Assembly: GCF_003605475.1 (NCBI RefSeq)
Contig: NZ_RAHX01000001.1
Location: 1,364,001 to 1,428,000, forward strand
Length of the DNA: 64,000 nt
DNA from: Aurantiacibacter aquimixticola
Lineage (GTDB): Bacteria > Pseudomonadota > Alphaproteobacteria > Sphingomonadales > Sphingomonadaceae
Reading direction: 5' to 3'
Part shown: positions 45,691 to 54,727 of the stretch, in pieces
Position numbering within the stretch: position 1 is the stretch's first letter
How the letters are laid out: each line of letters starts with the position of its first letter
Made by a program: the position numbers and the translations under genes
Notes under the pieces: model-generated
Seen by the model: the letters and a program-made list of their open reading frames with translations, nothing else
Databases searched by the model: none
What the model was told of the DNA's origin: nothing

Positions 45691-46685
45691 GGCACAAGAA
45701 TGTCCTGACTGGCTAATGTTTCGCCTGGTGATACGTCATCATCGACGAAACTAATGGTCAGGGCGCGGCCGGATTGCAGTAGGGCTGGATCCAGGTCGGG
45801 ACGGACGAAAAGCTCGATGTCGCGGTAGTCGACCTCCGGGTAGATTCCGACTCCACGCGCGATGGCTACCGGCTCTTGGGCACCGTCTGCCGATACGACC
45901 ACATCTCCATAGGCGGAGCGGGTGCCGGCACGAGTGAGCCGTAGACGGATGGCCACGCCACTGGCAGTTTCGACGACGGTTGCAGCCTCAATGCCGACAT
46001 CAAGAGTCGTTTCGCCGATACGAACAATCACCGGAATAGAAATTGCAAACCGCGGGCGAATGACGACGCCAATTCCCTCTCCGCCAGAACCTGCTCCTGT
46101 GGCTTGTTCGATAGTCAGACCCTCATCCGTCTCCGGCACGGAAATGACAGTAAAGTGCGATCGGTATTCGCCATCGGGCAGGTCGGCGGGTGGCCTCGCC
46201 ATGACACGAACGGTTTGCGCTTCATTGCCAGCAAGCCGCACTCGGCGCGGAGACCAACGCAACATATCACTGGCGGGATTAAGCCGCTCTAGAGTTGCCG
46301 ACGCATCGGGGGCATCTGTTGGAACGAGCCCGCCTTCCGGCGTCATGACAAGATCGCGCACTGAAATCTCATACTCGCCTGTGGCTGCTACGCGGTTGTA
46401 GAGGCCAACAGTCGCAACCCTCTGGCGACGGTCCACAATTATACGACGGGGATAGAGATTGATATCGCCCATGCCGCCGACCGAGCCTTCTGGCGGAACG
46501 GTGGTCGGGCGCAGTCCCAGTACCGCCTCATCATTGTAGGGATCAGCCTCTTGCGCTTCGGTCGATTGCACCGATCCCTCTTGCGCGCTAGCGTCGGAGA
46601 TCGGCACGCAGATCGCTATTGCAGCAAGAAAGCCAACAGCCACGCCTTTGGGGCAAAAAGCTCTTTGAATTATGGAAAACGTCAC
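45687..46685 (-). CDS. Periplasmic PapD-like fimbrial chaperone
   Basis: A 332-residue protein with a signal peptide (VAVGFLAAIAICVPISDASAQ, cleavage near residue 35). The first Ig-like domain is recognisable from LYPRRIIVDRRQRVATVGLYN, RWSPRRVRLAGNEAQTVRV and DGEYRSHFTVISVPE, the PapD pattern with conserved basic residues at the subunit-binding edge. It is longer than classical chaperones (about 230 residues) with an extra loop around the VIRPRFAISIPVIVR segment. The stop overlaps the usher start. It should donate a strand to DUF4402 subunits in the periplasm. Confidence 0.85.
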   Translation of the reverse strand: MTFSIIQRAFCPKGVAVGFLAAIAICVPISDASAQEGSVQSTEAQEADPYNDEAVLGLRPTTVPPEGSVGGMGDINLYPRRIIVDRRQRVATVGLYNRVAATGEYEISVRDLVMTPEGGLVPTDAPDASATLERLNPASDMLRWSPRRVRLAGNEAQTVRVMARPPADLPDGEYRSHFTVISVPETDEGLTIEQATGAGSGGEGIGVVIRPRFAISIPVIVRIGETTLDVGIEAATVVETASGVAIRLRLTRAGTRSAYGDVVVSADGAQEPVAIARGVGIYPEVDYRDIELFVRPDLDPALLQSGRALTISFVDDDVSPGETLASQDILVP

Positions 46686-46751
46686 GACGCCACCCGATGT
46701 TTCATTACGGGACGGGCTATGGGAAACTATCTAGTCGGTGACAAGCCTGAC

Positions 46752-47279
46752 CTAGAAGTAAAGCACCGTTATTACAAAATCGCCCGAGTAGCTTCCCGGT
46801 GACTGGTTGGCGCCGATGTTGAGCGTGCCGCCCATGTCCAGCCGCCATTCGGAATTGGTACCCGCGGTCGAAGTGCGGACCAGTCGTGCCGTGGTGTTAT
46901 CAACGAGCATACTGTCGGACCCGCTGCTGATCGTCACGGACCGTGGATAGTAGGCGATGAAGAAGAAGCTGCCATCCTGTTCGATTCTGAACTGAGCAGG
47001 GCCGCGACCGTCAGGCGGTTGTGCCACGTACATGGCTGAAGCCACCGCGCCGGTCGGGACGACCGAACCGTCTACGCCAACGCGAAGCGTGCTTGCCGTG
47101 GCCGGGCTGGCGAAAGCGCCAAACCGCAGATCGGCGATCCGCGTGACACGCGAAGGTGCAACAACCGCTGCGCCTGCCGTTCCCTCTGCTTCGGAGTCCT
47201 CGTCCTGCGCGTTGGCTGGAAGCGAGAATGAAGCGAGCGACATGGCTATCGCAGCTGCAAGGGCTGGATAGAGCTTCAT
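46752..47279 (-). CDS. DUF4402 fimbrial subunit-like protein (second copy)
   Basis: A 175-residue exported protein with a signal peptide (LAAAIAMSLASFSLPANA). DUF4402 features include TRIADLRFGAFASP near residue 45 and the C-terminal beta strands GGTLNIGANQSPGSYSGDFVITVLYF, the normal ending with alternating hydrophobics for chaperone donor-strand complementation. It is 58 bp downstream of the first subunit gene, with a hairpin between them. Probably a minor or adaptor pilin; no adhesin domain is seen. Confidence 0.82.
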   Translation of the reverse strand: MKLYPALAAAIAMSLASFSLPANAQDEDSEAEGTAGAAVVAPSRVTRIADLRFGAFASPATASTLRVGVDGSVVPTGAVASAMYVAQPPDGRGPAQFRIEQDGSFFFIAYYPRSVTISSGSDSMLVDNTTARLVRTSTAGTNSEWRLDMGGTLNIGANQSPGSYSGDFVITVLYF

Positions 47280-47301
47280 GCTAGTTCTTCTGAAGGGTTA
47301 G

Positions 47302-47330
47302 GTGCGGGCCGCCAAGATAGCGACCCGCAC
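47302..47330 (-). promoter_or_regulatory. Hairpin between the two subunit genes
   Basis: GTGCGGGCCGC (47302-47312) pairs with GCGACCCGCAC (47320-47330) with one mismatch and a 7-nt loop. No T run follows on the - strand. In pilin operons such intercistronic structures set the ratio of major to downstream subunits; this role is inferred. Confidence 0.55.
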
Positions 47331-47337
47331 AAAACAC

Positions 47338-47841
47338 TTAGTTGTAGGCGACTTCGACGAGGTAGGTGCCGGCGTAGTCACCAGCTTCCTGGTCGGCGCC
47401 AACGGTCAGCGCGCCGCCAACCGTGAAGTCCGCTGCACCAGCAGCATCAAGCGTGTGGTTGGCACGTGCGTCCGGCACAAAGGCCATCGTGTCGGTGCCG
47501 TTGGTGTGCGTGATCGTGCCGTTGTTTACGGTGATCGAGAAACGACGGTTTGCGTCGCCGGCAACAGTGAACTCGTCCGAAGATTCGTTCGAACCAGCAA
47601 GCAGGACAACGTCGCCAGTTGTCGAGCCAGCGCCGCCACGGGTCACAACGACCGTGCCGCCAGCACCTGCAGTGAAGGTGCCGAAGCTCAGTTCAGCGCC
47701 AGCAACATGCGTCAGCGTAATCGGAGCTACGACTTCTGCAGTCGCCGAACCTTCGGCCTGGTTGTCATCAAGCGCCTGCGCGAAAGCGGAGGTCGAGGTA
47801 AAAGCTGCTGCAGTTGCAGCCAGAACAGCAAATTTCTTCAC
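47338..47841 (-). CDS. DUF4402 fimbrial subunit-like protein, probable major subunit
   Basis: A 167-residue exported protein starting with GTG (KKFAVLAATAAAFTSTSAFA signal peptide). The mature part is Gly/Thr/Ala-rich with the DUF4402 motifs ELSFGTFTAGAGGTVVV (about residues 50-66) and the closing strand DQEAGDYAGTYLVEVAYN. It is the first gene after a 277-bp gap and the most pilin-like, so it is likely the most abundant product. The gap upstream is AT-richer around 47930-47960 and should contain the operon promoter. Confidence 0.85.
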   Translation of the reverse strand: MKKFAVLAATAAAFTSTSAFAQALDDNQAEGSATAEVVAPITLTHVAGAELSFGTFTAGAGGTVVVTRGGAGSTTGDVVLLAGSNESSDEFTVAGDANRRFSITVNNGTITHTNGTDTMAFVPDARANHTLDAAGAADFTVGGALTVGADQEAGDYAGTYLVEVAYN

Positions 47842-48118
47842 GTCATATACCCTTTTATGGTCTTTGATTTCGCCCGCATTGAAAGCGAGCGCCCCAGCGA
47901 GAAGGGTTAAGGACGCCCTCCCGATGGCTACGGGTTAATGCGTAAAGATTAACAAACTGCTCAGTAGTGACACGGTTTTACAGACATGAACCTACGAAAA
48001 GAGAAGTTAGACGATCAACTGCCTGCTCGGACGCGCCGTCCGCTCGAGATCCATATCATAAGGCATGGGGCTTGGCTCTCTGGCCCGAGATCACTTAAGC
48101 TCTAGATTGACGGTTTTA

Positions 48119-48724
48119 TCAGCGACGTGGCCTGCCCTCGGAAACTAATTCGACATAAACGGGAAGGGGAACGGTCAGAGATGCGCCACCATATGATCGG
48201 CTCACGGTAAGTGTACCGCCTACCGAAAACGTGCTCGTACAAATCCGAGTCCGGCAATTTGGGATCGATATTCTGATCGGTCGTCCGCTCTCTAGGCGGG
48301 TTGCGCCGGGAATATCGGTTTGGATCGAGGAAACATCAGCCTCAATCCCGTCAACCGTGACGCGCGAAGTGTCGTAGACATGAAGGTCGATTTCAATGTC
48401 GAGCACGCGCCGACTCTGGTTTCCGCGATCATATGTAACTGTGAAGCGAGCGGGAGAGGGAGTGCTGCCTTCCAGCGCGACGATAGCATCATCTGTTACC
48501 AGCCCATTAGCGCTAACCGTTCGTCGCCCGGTCCCAAACACCATGAATGTACCGAAATGAAGATCGCTTTCCGCTCTGATCGTAACGCGAGCGGGATCTA
48601 CGTCGTTCGATGAGGGGAGCTCCGCGTTTAGAGGAATGGCGCCTATCAACAGTGCTGATTTCGCCAGAGAAATCGAAAGGGGAAATAGCATAAGGACTGT
48701 CTGCGTCGGCTTTCGAAAAGGCAA
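48119..48724 (-). CDS. Divergent DUF4402-like exported protein
   Basis: A 201-residue protein with an N-terminal hydrophobic segment (VLMLFPLSISLAKSALLIGA). ESDLHFGTFMVFGTGRRTV near residue 55 matches the DUF4402 first motif, and the C-terminus has SVGGTLTVSRSYGGASLTVP. Two cysteines (CRTRIC) near 160 may form a disulfide. It lies 277 bp upstream of the main subunit gene, same strand, so may be a separately transcribed tip or accessory subunit. Homology to DUF4402 is weaker than for the other two. Confidence 0.65.
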   Translation of the reverse strand: MPFRKPTQTVLMLFPLSISLAKSALLIGAIPLNAELPSSNDVDPARVTIRAESDLHFGTFMVFGTGRRTVSANGLVTDDAIVALEGSTPSPARFTVTYDRGNQSRRVLDIEIDLHVYDTSRVTVDGIEADVSSIQTDIPGATRLESGRPIRISIPNCRTRICTSTFSVGGTLTVSRSYGGASLTVPLPVYVELVSEGRPRR

Positions 48725-48996
48725 ACTGTGCTTTCCGAACTAGCCTTTAGCTGTCGCAGTTTCAATAAAGCCTTGGAGTAAGCCGTCAGCTGTCTGCATG
48801 CCCTTGTATTTTTGGCGTCCGCCGGAATGGTGCTATCGAGTTTGCGCTTTCAGGTCTTAAGAGCTCGGACGATTATGTCCAAGATTGGGGCGCAAAGCGG
48901 ACATACGCTGACGTCAGAAATTTCTTCAAGACAGGCGGCGGCAGTACGGTATCTTCGCGTTCGCGAAACCGCACAAATGAGTCTATAGTCAGCGAC

Positions 48997-49359
48997 ATGG
49001 CCGCAACCTTTGGAACCGAGACAACCTGGCGCAGGCACTGCACTCGTGAAGAGGCTGATGATCTTGCTCGGCGATTGACCATTTCGAAGGCCGAGCTGGC
49101 GCGCACTGTCCGTGTGCAACCATCCGCTCTTTCTCGCGATAACCTGTCGGCTGCCACGCAAGCTGCGTTCGATCCGTTGTTAAACATTCTCGAAAGTGCC
49201 ACCAAAGTGGCTGGCAACGAGGAACGCGCCGTCACTTGGTTCAATCATTATCCAATCGTCCCGATGGGAAGGCTGCCTGCCATTGCGCATCTTGCCTACG
49301 GCGATGCGGAAGGCGTGAAGGAGTTCATGGATTTGACGCAGGACGGCGTCTATTCCTGA
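48997..49359 (+). CDS. Orphan Xre/MbcA/ParS-type antitoxin-like protein
   Basis: A 120-residue protein. The N-terminal part (TREEADDLARRLTISKAEL, SALSRD) is helix-turn-helix-like. The C-terminal 60 residues fit the MbcA/ParS toxin-binding (DUF2384) domain: FDPLLNILESATKVAGNEE, AVTWFNHYPIVPMGRLPA, YGDAEGVKEFMDL. Such genes normally precede a RES-domain toxin that degrades NAD. No RES frame is found in the next 2 kb, so the toxin has been lost or lies elsewhere. Start chosen at ATG 48997. Confidence 0.75.
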   Translation: MAATFGTETTWRRHCTREEADDLARRLTISKAELARTVRVQPSALSRDNLSAATQAAFDPLLNILESATKVAGNEERAVTWFNHYPIVPMGRLPAIAHLAYGDAEGVKEFMDLTQDGVYS

Positions 49360-49525
49360 GGCGCCTTTTTGTCCGGAGCACTTAGGCTCTGCCGCATGAT
49401 CGCCGATAGATTGCAACTCGGTAAGTTCGTGTACCTGTCAAGATCTGCACAGCCTGTTGAACAGATGTTTCTGTCGAATTAGGCGCGACCCGCCCGCCCT
49501 CGGCATGACGAACCGCACCGTTTCG

Positions 49526-49813
49526 CTATTGCATTTCGTCAGGCCAGACGTCGCCAATCTCCTCGATCCATCGCCGCAATCGCTCGGACTGCGCTTTGAA
49601 CTCAGCGCGTTCGCTATCGGACATCAGCCCGGCTGGAGTGTTGGTCTGCAGCTGGTCATGGAAGTCCGACACTGCATCGATCCGCACGAGCATGACCTCG
49701 ACCTTGCCCCGATCGTAGATCTCGAAGGTGCGGGTCTTCGCCAATTCGGCATAATTGGCGAAGTCCTTCGCGACCTCGTCGACCGACACTCGAAAACAGG
49801 CATTGTTTGACAT
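49526..49813 (-). CDS. Phd/YefM-like small protein
   Basis: A 95-residue protein beginning MSNNACFRVSVDEVAKDF. The first 55 residues resemble the Phd/YefM antitoxin fold: a short helix (VDEVAKDFANYAELAKT), a strand (TFEIYDRGKVEVMLV) and then IDAVSDFHDQL. The tail is helical and acidic. No adjacent toxin is recognised. ATG at 49813 is preferred to the frame start at 49843 because it matches the family's N-terminus. It is the last of four small - strand genes. Confidence 0.6.
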   Translation of the reverse strand: MSNNACFRVSVDEVAKDFANYAELAKTRTFEIYDRGKVEVMLVRIDAVSDFHDQLQTNTPAGLMSDSERAEFKAQSERLRRWIEEIGDVWPDEMQ

Positions 49814-49902
49814 GAATTCGAACCTTTCGATTGCTTGCAACAATCCCGCCGACCACGGAGCCGTGAGGCGATGCAGTCGGGCAGGCGAAAGGTTCTCTGG
49901 TT

Positions 49903-50169
49903 TTAGTTGTCGGCCATCGTGTTCATATCGTCCAGAACGGGCGATGTCATTCCCGCCGCGAATTCCTCATCATAGAGCAGTTCCATGGTCCTGGCGTTGC
50001 TGAAGCGGACCAGTGCCTCGTACTCACATCGCGACAACAGGATGAAGGATGGCAGCCCGCTATCGTCAGCTTCGACCCCGACAGGCCGGATTACAGCATC
50101 GGCAAGAACGTCATCGAGATCGCGGCAGAGCTTGTCGCGATCGACAGTGCGGTAGGTCTATTTGCGCAT
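49903..50169 (-). pseudogene. Small Phd-like gene with an early TAG
   Basis: A 267-bp frame starts ATG CGC AAA and is stopped at once by TAG (50160-50158), then stays open for 84 codons to TAA at 49903. The body reads TYRTVDRDKLCRDLDDVL, LPSFILLSRCEYEALVRF and ELLYDEEFAAGM, with good codon composition and a Phd/YefM-like middle. CAG to TAG would explain the stop. No alternative ATG, GTG or TTG with a ribosome-binding site was seen immediately downstream, so it is called broken; expression from an unusual start cannot be excluded. Confidence 0.5.
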
Positions 50170-50209
50170 CCACTTTTCTCCCGTTTGCGTCATCGGTTCG
50201 GCAGTATTC

Positions 50210-50543
50210 CTATCGCTCGGATCTTCGCGAATATCTGCTGCCGGTTCGGGCTTCTGCCCCCGGTTCGCCGTCGCTAGCGCTCTCCTGCTCTACGCGCCTC
50301 ACGCTATGATGGATCTCGTTGAAGCGTTTGACCACAGGCGGGTTGTATTCAAGATGCTCGACGACCTTTCTCTCGTCGCCCGGTTCGGTCAGGACGAACT
50401 TGCGATTGTCCTTTGTGGCCATGGAGGAACACGCTGACATTGGCAACGCCGTCGGCAACGTTGAGCCTAAGAGTCTGAAGCGCCTTGTCCATCGCCTCGC
50501 CAAACTCCTCGATCGAATAGCGGCTTCCGAATGTGATCTTCAT
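50210..50543 (-). pseudogene. Small gene possibly split by a frameshift
   Basis: Two overlapping frames look like halves of one protein. The first (ATG 50543, stop 50349) begins MKITFGSRYSIEEFGEAMDK and reads well to VSVFLHGHKG. The second (ATG 50422, stop 50210) begins MATKDNRKFVLTEPGDERKV and reads well to EIHHSVRRVEQES. A one-base change near 50420 would join them into about 110 residues. Alternatively they are two overlapping genes. No family recognised. Confidence 0.45.
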
Positions 50544-50577
50544 GGCAGGTGAGCCCCGGCAGATTGAATATCCATGT

Positions 50578-50904
50578 TCACAGCCCGAAGCTGCACACCG
50601 AGGTGTATGGCGGCGCGAGCCGGTCGATCCGCGACCAGAACGTCCCGGCGCCGCTCGGCGCGTGCCTGTTCACGGGCACTGCGATCTCGGCAAGCGGTCC
50701 GCGGATCTCGATGACGAGGCCGCAATTAGTCTCATCGCCAACCGTGAGATCGCTCTGGAACTGCGCTAGCTCGCGGCGCTCTTCCTCCAGCACCTCGACC
50801 GCTCGCACCAGACGCTCCGCTTCTCGGGTTTCGGCGGCGACAAAGCTCTGCCGCGTCGGCAAGCGGTCGGGCCTAAACAGATAGATCGCGGTTTCGTTCG
50901 ACAT
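50578..50904 (-). CDS. Hypothetical protein, 108 aa
   Basis: From ATG 50904 the product begins MSNETAIYLFRPDRLPTRQS and has a helical, Glu-rich middle (AERLVRAVEVLEEERREL, residues 34-51) followed by strands (NCGLVIEIRGPLAEIAVPVN). No family was recognised. It heads the row of small - strand genes, 34 bp before the next start, and lies 150 bp from the divergent serS start. The longer open frame to 51222 has no coding character and overlaps serS. Confidence 0.5.
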   Translation of the reverse strand: MSNETAIYLFRPDRLPTRQSFVAAETREAERLVRAVEVLEEERRELAQFQSDLTVGDETNCGLVIEIRGPLAEIAVPVNRHAPSGAGTFWSRIDRLAPPYTSVCSFGL

Positions 50905-51056
50905 ACCCAAGATGCGGCCGGAGCAGTCGACTCCCCGCATCGCCGTCGCGCAGGATGCCGGACCTGTCCATCTCGGCAATACTAACCGACGGGCCGCACA
51001 GTCGGTGCTTCCGAGTGCTGGACAAGTGGGCACAGGCGCGGGCATAGGCCGCCGCC

Positions 51057-52340
51057 ATGCATGACCTTCGCCAGATCCGCGAAAATCCCGAAGCCTTCGA
51101 TGCCGCACTCGCCAAACGCGGTGCCGAGCCGGAGGCAGCGAAAATCCTGTCGCTGGACGAGCAGCATCGTGCAATCCTAACGCGCCTCCAGGAAGCGCAG
51201 AGTCGCCGAAACGAGGCGTCAAAGGCGATCGGCCAGGCGATGGGCCAAGGCGACACGGAAAAGGCCGATGCGCTGAAGGCCGAAGTCGCGCAGATCAAGG
51301 CCGACATGCCCGCCCTCGAAGAGCGTGAGCGGGAGCTTGGTGGACAGGTGAAGGTGCTGCTCGCCAGCCTCCCCAATGCGCCCGCCGAGAACGTGCCGTC
51401 GGGTAATGATGACGGCGACAATGTCGAAGTGTCCACTTGGGGTGAGAAGCGCGGATTCAATTTTACGCCGAAAGAACACGCCGATCTCGGCCCCGCGCTC
51501 GGCATGGATTTCGAGACCGGCGCCAAGCTGGCGGGCGCACGCTTTTCCTTCCTTCGCGGCGATATGGCCAGGCTGCACCGCGCGATCGCGCTGTTCATGC
51601 TCGACACGCAGACCGGCGAGAACGGCTACACCGAATGCAATCCGCCAGTGCTGGTGAACGATGCCGCGATGTTCGGCACCGACAAGCTGCCGAAGTTCGC
51701 AGACGATAGCTTCCGGACAACCGATGATCGCTGGCTCATCCCAACATCCGAAGTCAGCCTCACCGCATCGGTCGCTGGCGACATTATCGCCGAGCTTGCG
51801 CAGCCCATTCGCCTCACTGCGCATACGCTCTGCTTCCGCAGCGAAGCGGGCGCGGCGGGCAAGGATACACGCGGCTTCATCCGCCAGCACCAGTTCGAAA
51901 AGGTCGAGCTCGTCAGCATCTGTCGCCCGCAGGATAGCGAGGCCGAGCATGAGCGGATGACAGCGTGCGCTGAGGGCATTCTGAAGGCCCTCGACCTGCC
52001 TTATCGCAAGATGCTGCTGTGCACGGGAGATATGGGCTTCGGTGCACGGAAGACCTACGATCTCGAAGTCTGGCTTCCGGGCCAAGGAGCCTATCGTGAG
52101 ATTTCGTCCTGCTCCAACACTGGCGATTTCCAGGCAAGGCGGATGAATACCCGCTATCGCCCGGAAGCTGGTGGCAAGAAAACGCAGTTCGTCCACACAC
52201 TGAACGGCTCCGGCCTTGCCGTCGGTCGCACTCTGGTGGCGGTGATGGAAAATTATCAGCGCGAGGATGGCGCGGTCGTGGTGCCGGACGTGCTCAAGCC
52301 CTATATGGGCGGCGTGGACATTCTGCTACCTGCAGCCTGA
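51057..52340 (+). CDS. serS: Seryl-tRNA synthetase
   Basis: A 427-residue class II synthetase that charges tRNA-Ser and tRNA-Sec. The N-terminal long antiparallel coiled coil spans about residues 30-100 ([18 protein letters not shown] through [15 protein letters not shown]). Class II motif 2 is seen as [22 protein letters not shown] region (about 260-282), and motif 3 as [16 protein letters not shown] (about 380-396). TSEVSLTA marks the serine/ATP site. ATG at 51057 matches the family N-terminus. Its stop overlaps the surE start by one base. Confidence 0.97.
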   Translation: MHDLRQIRENPEAFDAALAKRGAEPEAAKILSLDEQHRAILTRLQEAQSRRNEASKAIGQAMGQGDTEKADALKAEVAQIKADMPALEERERELGGQVKVLLASLPNAPAENVPSGNDDGDNVEVSTWGEKRGFNFTPKEHADLGPALGMDFETGAKLAGARFSFLRGDMARLHRAIALFMLDTQTGENGYTECNPPVLVNDAAMFGTDKLPKFADDSFRTTDDRWLIPTSEVSLTASVAGDIIAELAQPIRLTAHTLCFRSEAGAAGKDTRGFIRQHQFEKVELVSICRPQDSEAEHERMTACAEGILKALDLPYRKMLLCTGDMGFGARKTYDLEVWLPGQGAYREISSCSNTGDFQARRMNTRYRPEAGGKKTQFVHTLNGSGLAVGRTLVAVMENYQREDGAVVVPDVLKPYMGGVDILLPAA

Positions 52341-53095
52341 TGCGCATTCTTCTGACCAATGACGACGGCATTCATGCGCCCGGTCTCGCCGTGCTGGAGG
52401 CGCTGGCGGCGCAGCTTTCCGACGATGTGTGGATATGCGCTCCGGCGGAAGAGCAATCTGGCGCAGGCCACTCGCTGACGCTGCATCAGCCGGTCCGCCT
52501 GCGAAAACATGGCGAGCGTCGATATTCGGTCACCGGCACGCCGACCGATTCGGTCAACCTCGCCCTGCGCAAACTGTTCGACGATGCGCGACCCGACCTC
52601 GTCATTTCCGGCGTGAATGCGGGCGAAAATCTTGGCGATGACATCACCTATTCGGGCACGGCATCGGCTGCAATGGAAGCGGCGCTCGCCGGTATCCCGG
52701 CAATCGCGCTTAGCCAGGCCTTTCGCGACAACGGCCCAAGTTTCTCCGCGACCGAAGAATGGGGCGAGCGCGTCTTGGAACCGCTCATCGACATTTCCAT
52801 GGCCCGCCGCACTTTCATCAATGTCAACTTCCCGGCCCTGCCCGCCAACGATGTGCGCGGCATTCGCGTGGTGCGGCAGGGATTTCACGATTACGCGCGC
52901 GGCTCGCTGGTCGAGGGACGGGATCCGCGGGGACGGCCCTATTACTGGTTCGGCCTGCAGGATGCGGAACACACGCTCGACCATGGCACCGATCTCGAAG
53001 CGGTGGCGGACGGGTATATAGCCGTGACGCCGCTGCAACTCGACCTTACCCATCATGCAGCAATCGGCGCGCTGGCCGATCGGTTCGCGGCTTAG
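52340..53095 (+). CDS. surE: 5'/3'-nucleotidase SurE
   Basis: A 251-residue metal-dependent phosphatase acting on nucleoside monophosphates. The N-terminal motif ILLTNDDGIHAPGL carries the DD metal site, and SGVNAGENLGDDITYSGTASAA the conserved Asn loop (the residues lie near 90-111). It usually neighbours pcm; here it follows serS with TGATG overlap, a pairing seen in sphingomonads and other alphaproteobacteria. The stop is TAG, and the next gene starts 9 bp later, so the three genes are likely cotranscribed. Confidence 0.97.
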   Translation: MRILLTNDDGIHAPGLAVLEALAAQLSDDVWICAPAEEQSGAGHSLTLHQPVRLRKHGERRYSVTGTPTDSVNLALRKLFDDARPDLVISGVNAGENLGDDITYSGTASAAMEAALAGIPAIALSQAFRDNGPSFSATEEWGERVLEPLIDISMARRTFINVNFPALPANDVRGIRVVRQGFHDYARGSLVEGRDPRGRPYYWFGLQDAEHTLDHGTDLEAVADGYIAVTPLQLDLTHHAAIGALADRFAA

Positions 53096-53104
53096 GAGAG
53101 CGCG

Positions 53105-54223
53105 GTGGCAAGATCGAGCGCCAAGGACAAACGAAAGCGTCGGCTCGGCAAACGTCAGTTCGCGCCGCTGCGCCGCGCTGTCCGGATACCGGTATGGGGC
53201 GATCTCGGCATCCGGCTGAGCCTTGCACTGTTCCTGATCTTTATTGTCGTGATGATCCACTGGTGGGACCGCGAAGGCCTTGTCGACAATCTCGATGGCC
53301 ATGTCAGCTTCCTCGACGTGGTTTATTTCACCATGATTTCGATCACGACCACGGGCTTCGGAGATATCGCCCCGATCAGCGATCAGGCGCGCCTTGTGGA
53401 GGCCATCATCGTGACCCCGATCCGTTTCGCCGTGTTTTTCATCTTCGTCGGCACGGCCTACAACTTCATCATCAAGCGCAGCTGGGAGAAATGGCGCATG
53501 GCTCGCATTCAGGAAAAGCTGACCGACCATGTGGTCGTCCTCGGCTTCGGCGTCTCCGGCTCCGAAGCGGTGGGCGAATTGATCGAGCGCGGCACCGATC
53601 CATCCTGCATAGTGGTGATGGACATGGATCAGGAGCGGCTTGAAAATGCCGAGGCGCTCGGCTGCAATGTCATCGAGGCGGACGCGACGCGGGACGAGAA
53701 TCTCGAAGCCGTACATATCGATGAAGCACAGGCGGTGCTCGTTTCGGCAGGCCGCGACGATGCCTCGATCTTGATCGTGCTCAGCGTCCGTCACCTCGCG
53801 CCAAACGTGCCGATCAGCGTGGTGGTGCGCGCAGCCGATAACGAGCTGATTGCGCGACAGGCCGGCGCCGACAACGTCATCAACCCGGTGCGCTTCACCG
53901 GCCTGCTGCTGGCAGGCTCCGCCGAGGGTGCGCACATCGCCGATTACCTGGGCGATCTGGCCTCTGTTACCGGGCGTGTGAAGCTGGTTGAACGCGAAGT
54001 GCTGAAGGAAGAGATCGGCAAGCCGCTCAGCGATCTCGCCACGAAGGGCCGGGGTCTTCGGATCTATCGCAACGGCGGAGCCTGCGGCTTCTGGGAACAT
54101 GAGGCCGAATGCCTGCAGGCTGGCGATATCGTGGTCGAAATTCTGCCTTCGGACGACGACAAGCCGGATGCGACCCGCGAACAGCGCGAAGCGGAGGAAG
54201 CCGCCGCCCAGGCTGCCGGCTAG
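53105..54223 (+). CDS. Potassium channel with TrkA-N (RCK) domain
   Basis: A 372-residue protein with a basic N-terminus and a first membrane helix at about 36-52 (IRLSLALFLIFIVVMIH). The pore helix and selectivity filter SITTTGFGDIAP lie near 78-89, and a second membrane helix at about 100-120. The cytosolic NAD-binding TrkA-N domain starts HVVVLGFGVSGSEAVGELI (near 140), followed by a TrkA-C-like part. It forms a two-helix ligand-gated K+ channel in the inner membrane. The start is GTG, 9 bp after surE. Its end overlaps the convergent DUF1761 gene by 4 bp. Confidence 0.92.
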   Translation: MARSSAKDKRKRRLGKRQFAPLRRAVRIPVWGDLGIRLSLALFLIFIVVMIHWWDREGLVDNLDGHVSFLDVVYFTMISITTTGFGDIAPISDQARLVEAIIVTPIRFAVFFIFVGTAYNFIIKRSWEKWRMARIQEKLTDHVVVLGFGVSGSEAVGELIERGTDPSCIVVMDMDQERLENAEALGCNVIEADATRDENLEAVHIDEAQAVLVSAGRDDASILIVLSVRHLAPNVPISVVVRAADNELIARQAGADNVINPVRFTGLLLAGSAEGAHIADYLGDLASVTGRVKLVEREVLKEEIGKPLSDLATKGRGLRIYRNGGACGFWEHEAECLQAGDIVVEILPSDDDKPDATREQREAEEAAAQAAG

Positions 54224-54651
54224 GTCATAGCCACGAAAACGCCGCCTGCCGCCGCCATGCCGGTGACAAAATAGCCGGCATCGATTGCGAACAGCTTTGC
54301 AGGCCGCATCTGGTAGAGGTAGTTGATGCCCAGCGCCGGGGCCATCACGGCTGCGCCCAGACCCACTGCCATCATCATGATCGCCCGGTCGCTCGGCTGC
54401 GTCGCGGCGACGAGGTGACCGAGCGTCAACACGACCAGCATCTCGAACGCGAAGCACAGCAGCATGATCAGCCACACCGGGTTTCTGGTACGCGGAGCGC
54501 TGCCATCAGTGACGACCTCTCCATCGTCGCCCATCGTGATGCCTGTCAGTCGCTGCCACGGCTTGCCGAAGAGCGGTCCGTACCAGAGCGCACCGATCGC
54601 GAAGAACGCGGTTGTTCCCAGCAACACTGCGAGCATGTTCGTCTCACCCAC
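54220..54651 (-). CDS. DUF1761 membrane protein
   Basis: A 143-residue protein with four predicted membrane helices: LAVLLGTTAFFAIGALWYG, VWLIMLLCFAFEMLVVLTLG, AIMMMAVGLGAAVMAPALGI and a C-terminal AGYFVTGMAAAGGVFVA. The WYGPLFGKPWQRL motif after helix 1 is characteristic of DUF1761. GTG at 54651 has GGGAGAGG upstream; ATG at 54636 is an alternative. No function is established for the family. It is convergent with the K+ channel gene. Confidence 0.88.
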   Translation of the reverse strand: MGETNMLAVLLGTTAFFAIGALWYGPLFGKPWQRLTGITMGDDGEVVTDGSAPRTRNPVWLIMLLCFAFEMLVVLTLGHLVAATQPSDRAIMMMAVGLGAAVMAPALGINYLYQMRPAKLFAIDAGYFVTGMAAAGGVFVAMT

Positions 54652-54727
54652 TACACCTCTCCCCTCTGTGTCGACCCGCTGTCACCACTAGCGCATCGCC
54701 GCCCGCGGGTGTAGGGGCGCGCCCGCA

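Noticed and set aside
52301-54475. 724-residue frame on the - strand
   Set aside because: Antisense shadow of surE and the K+ channel gene, which have full family signatures on the + strand.
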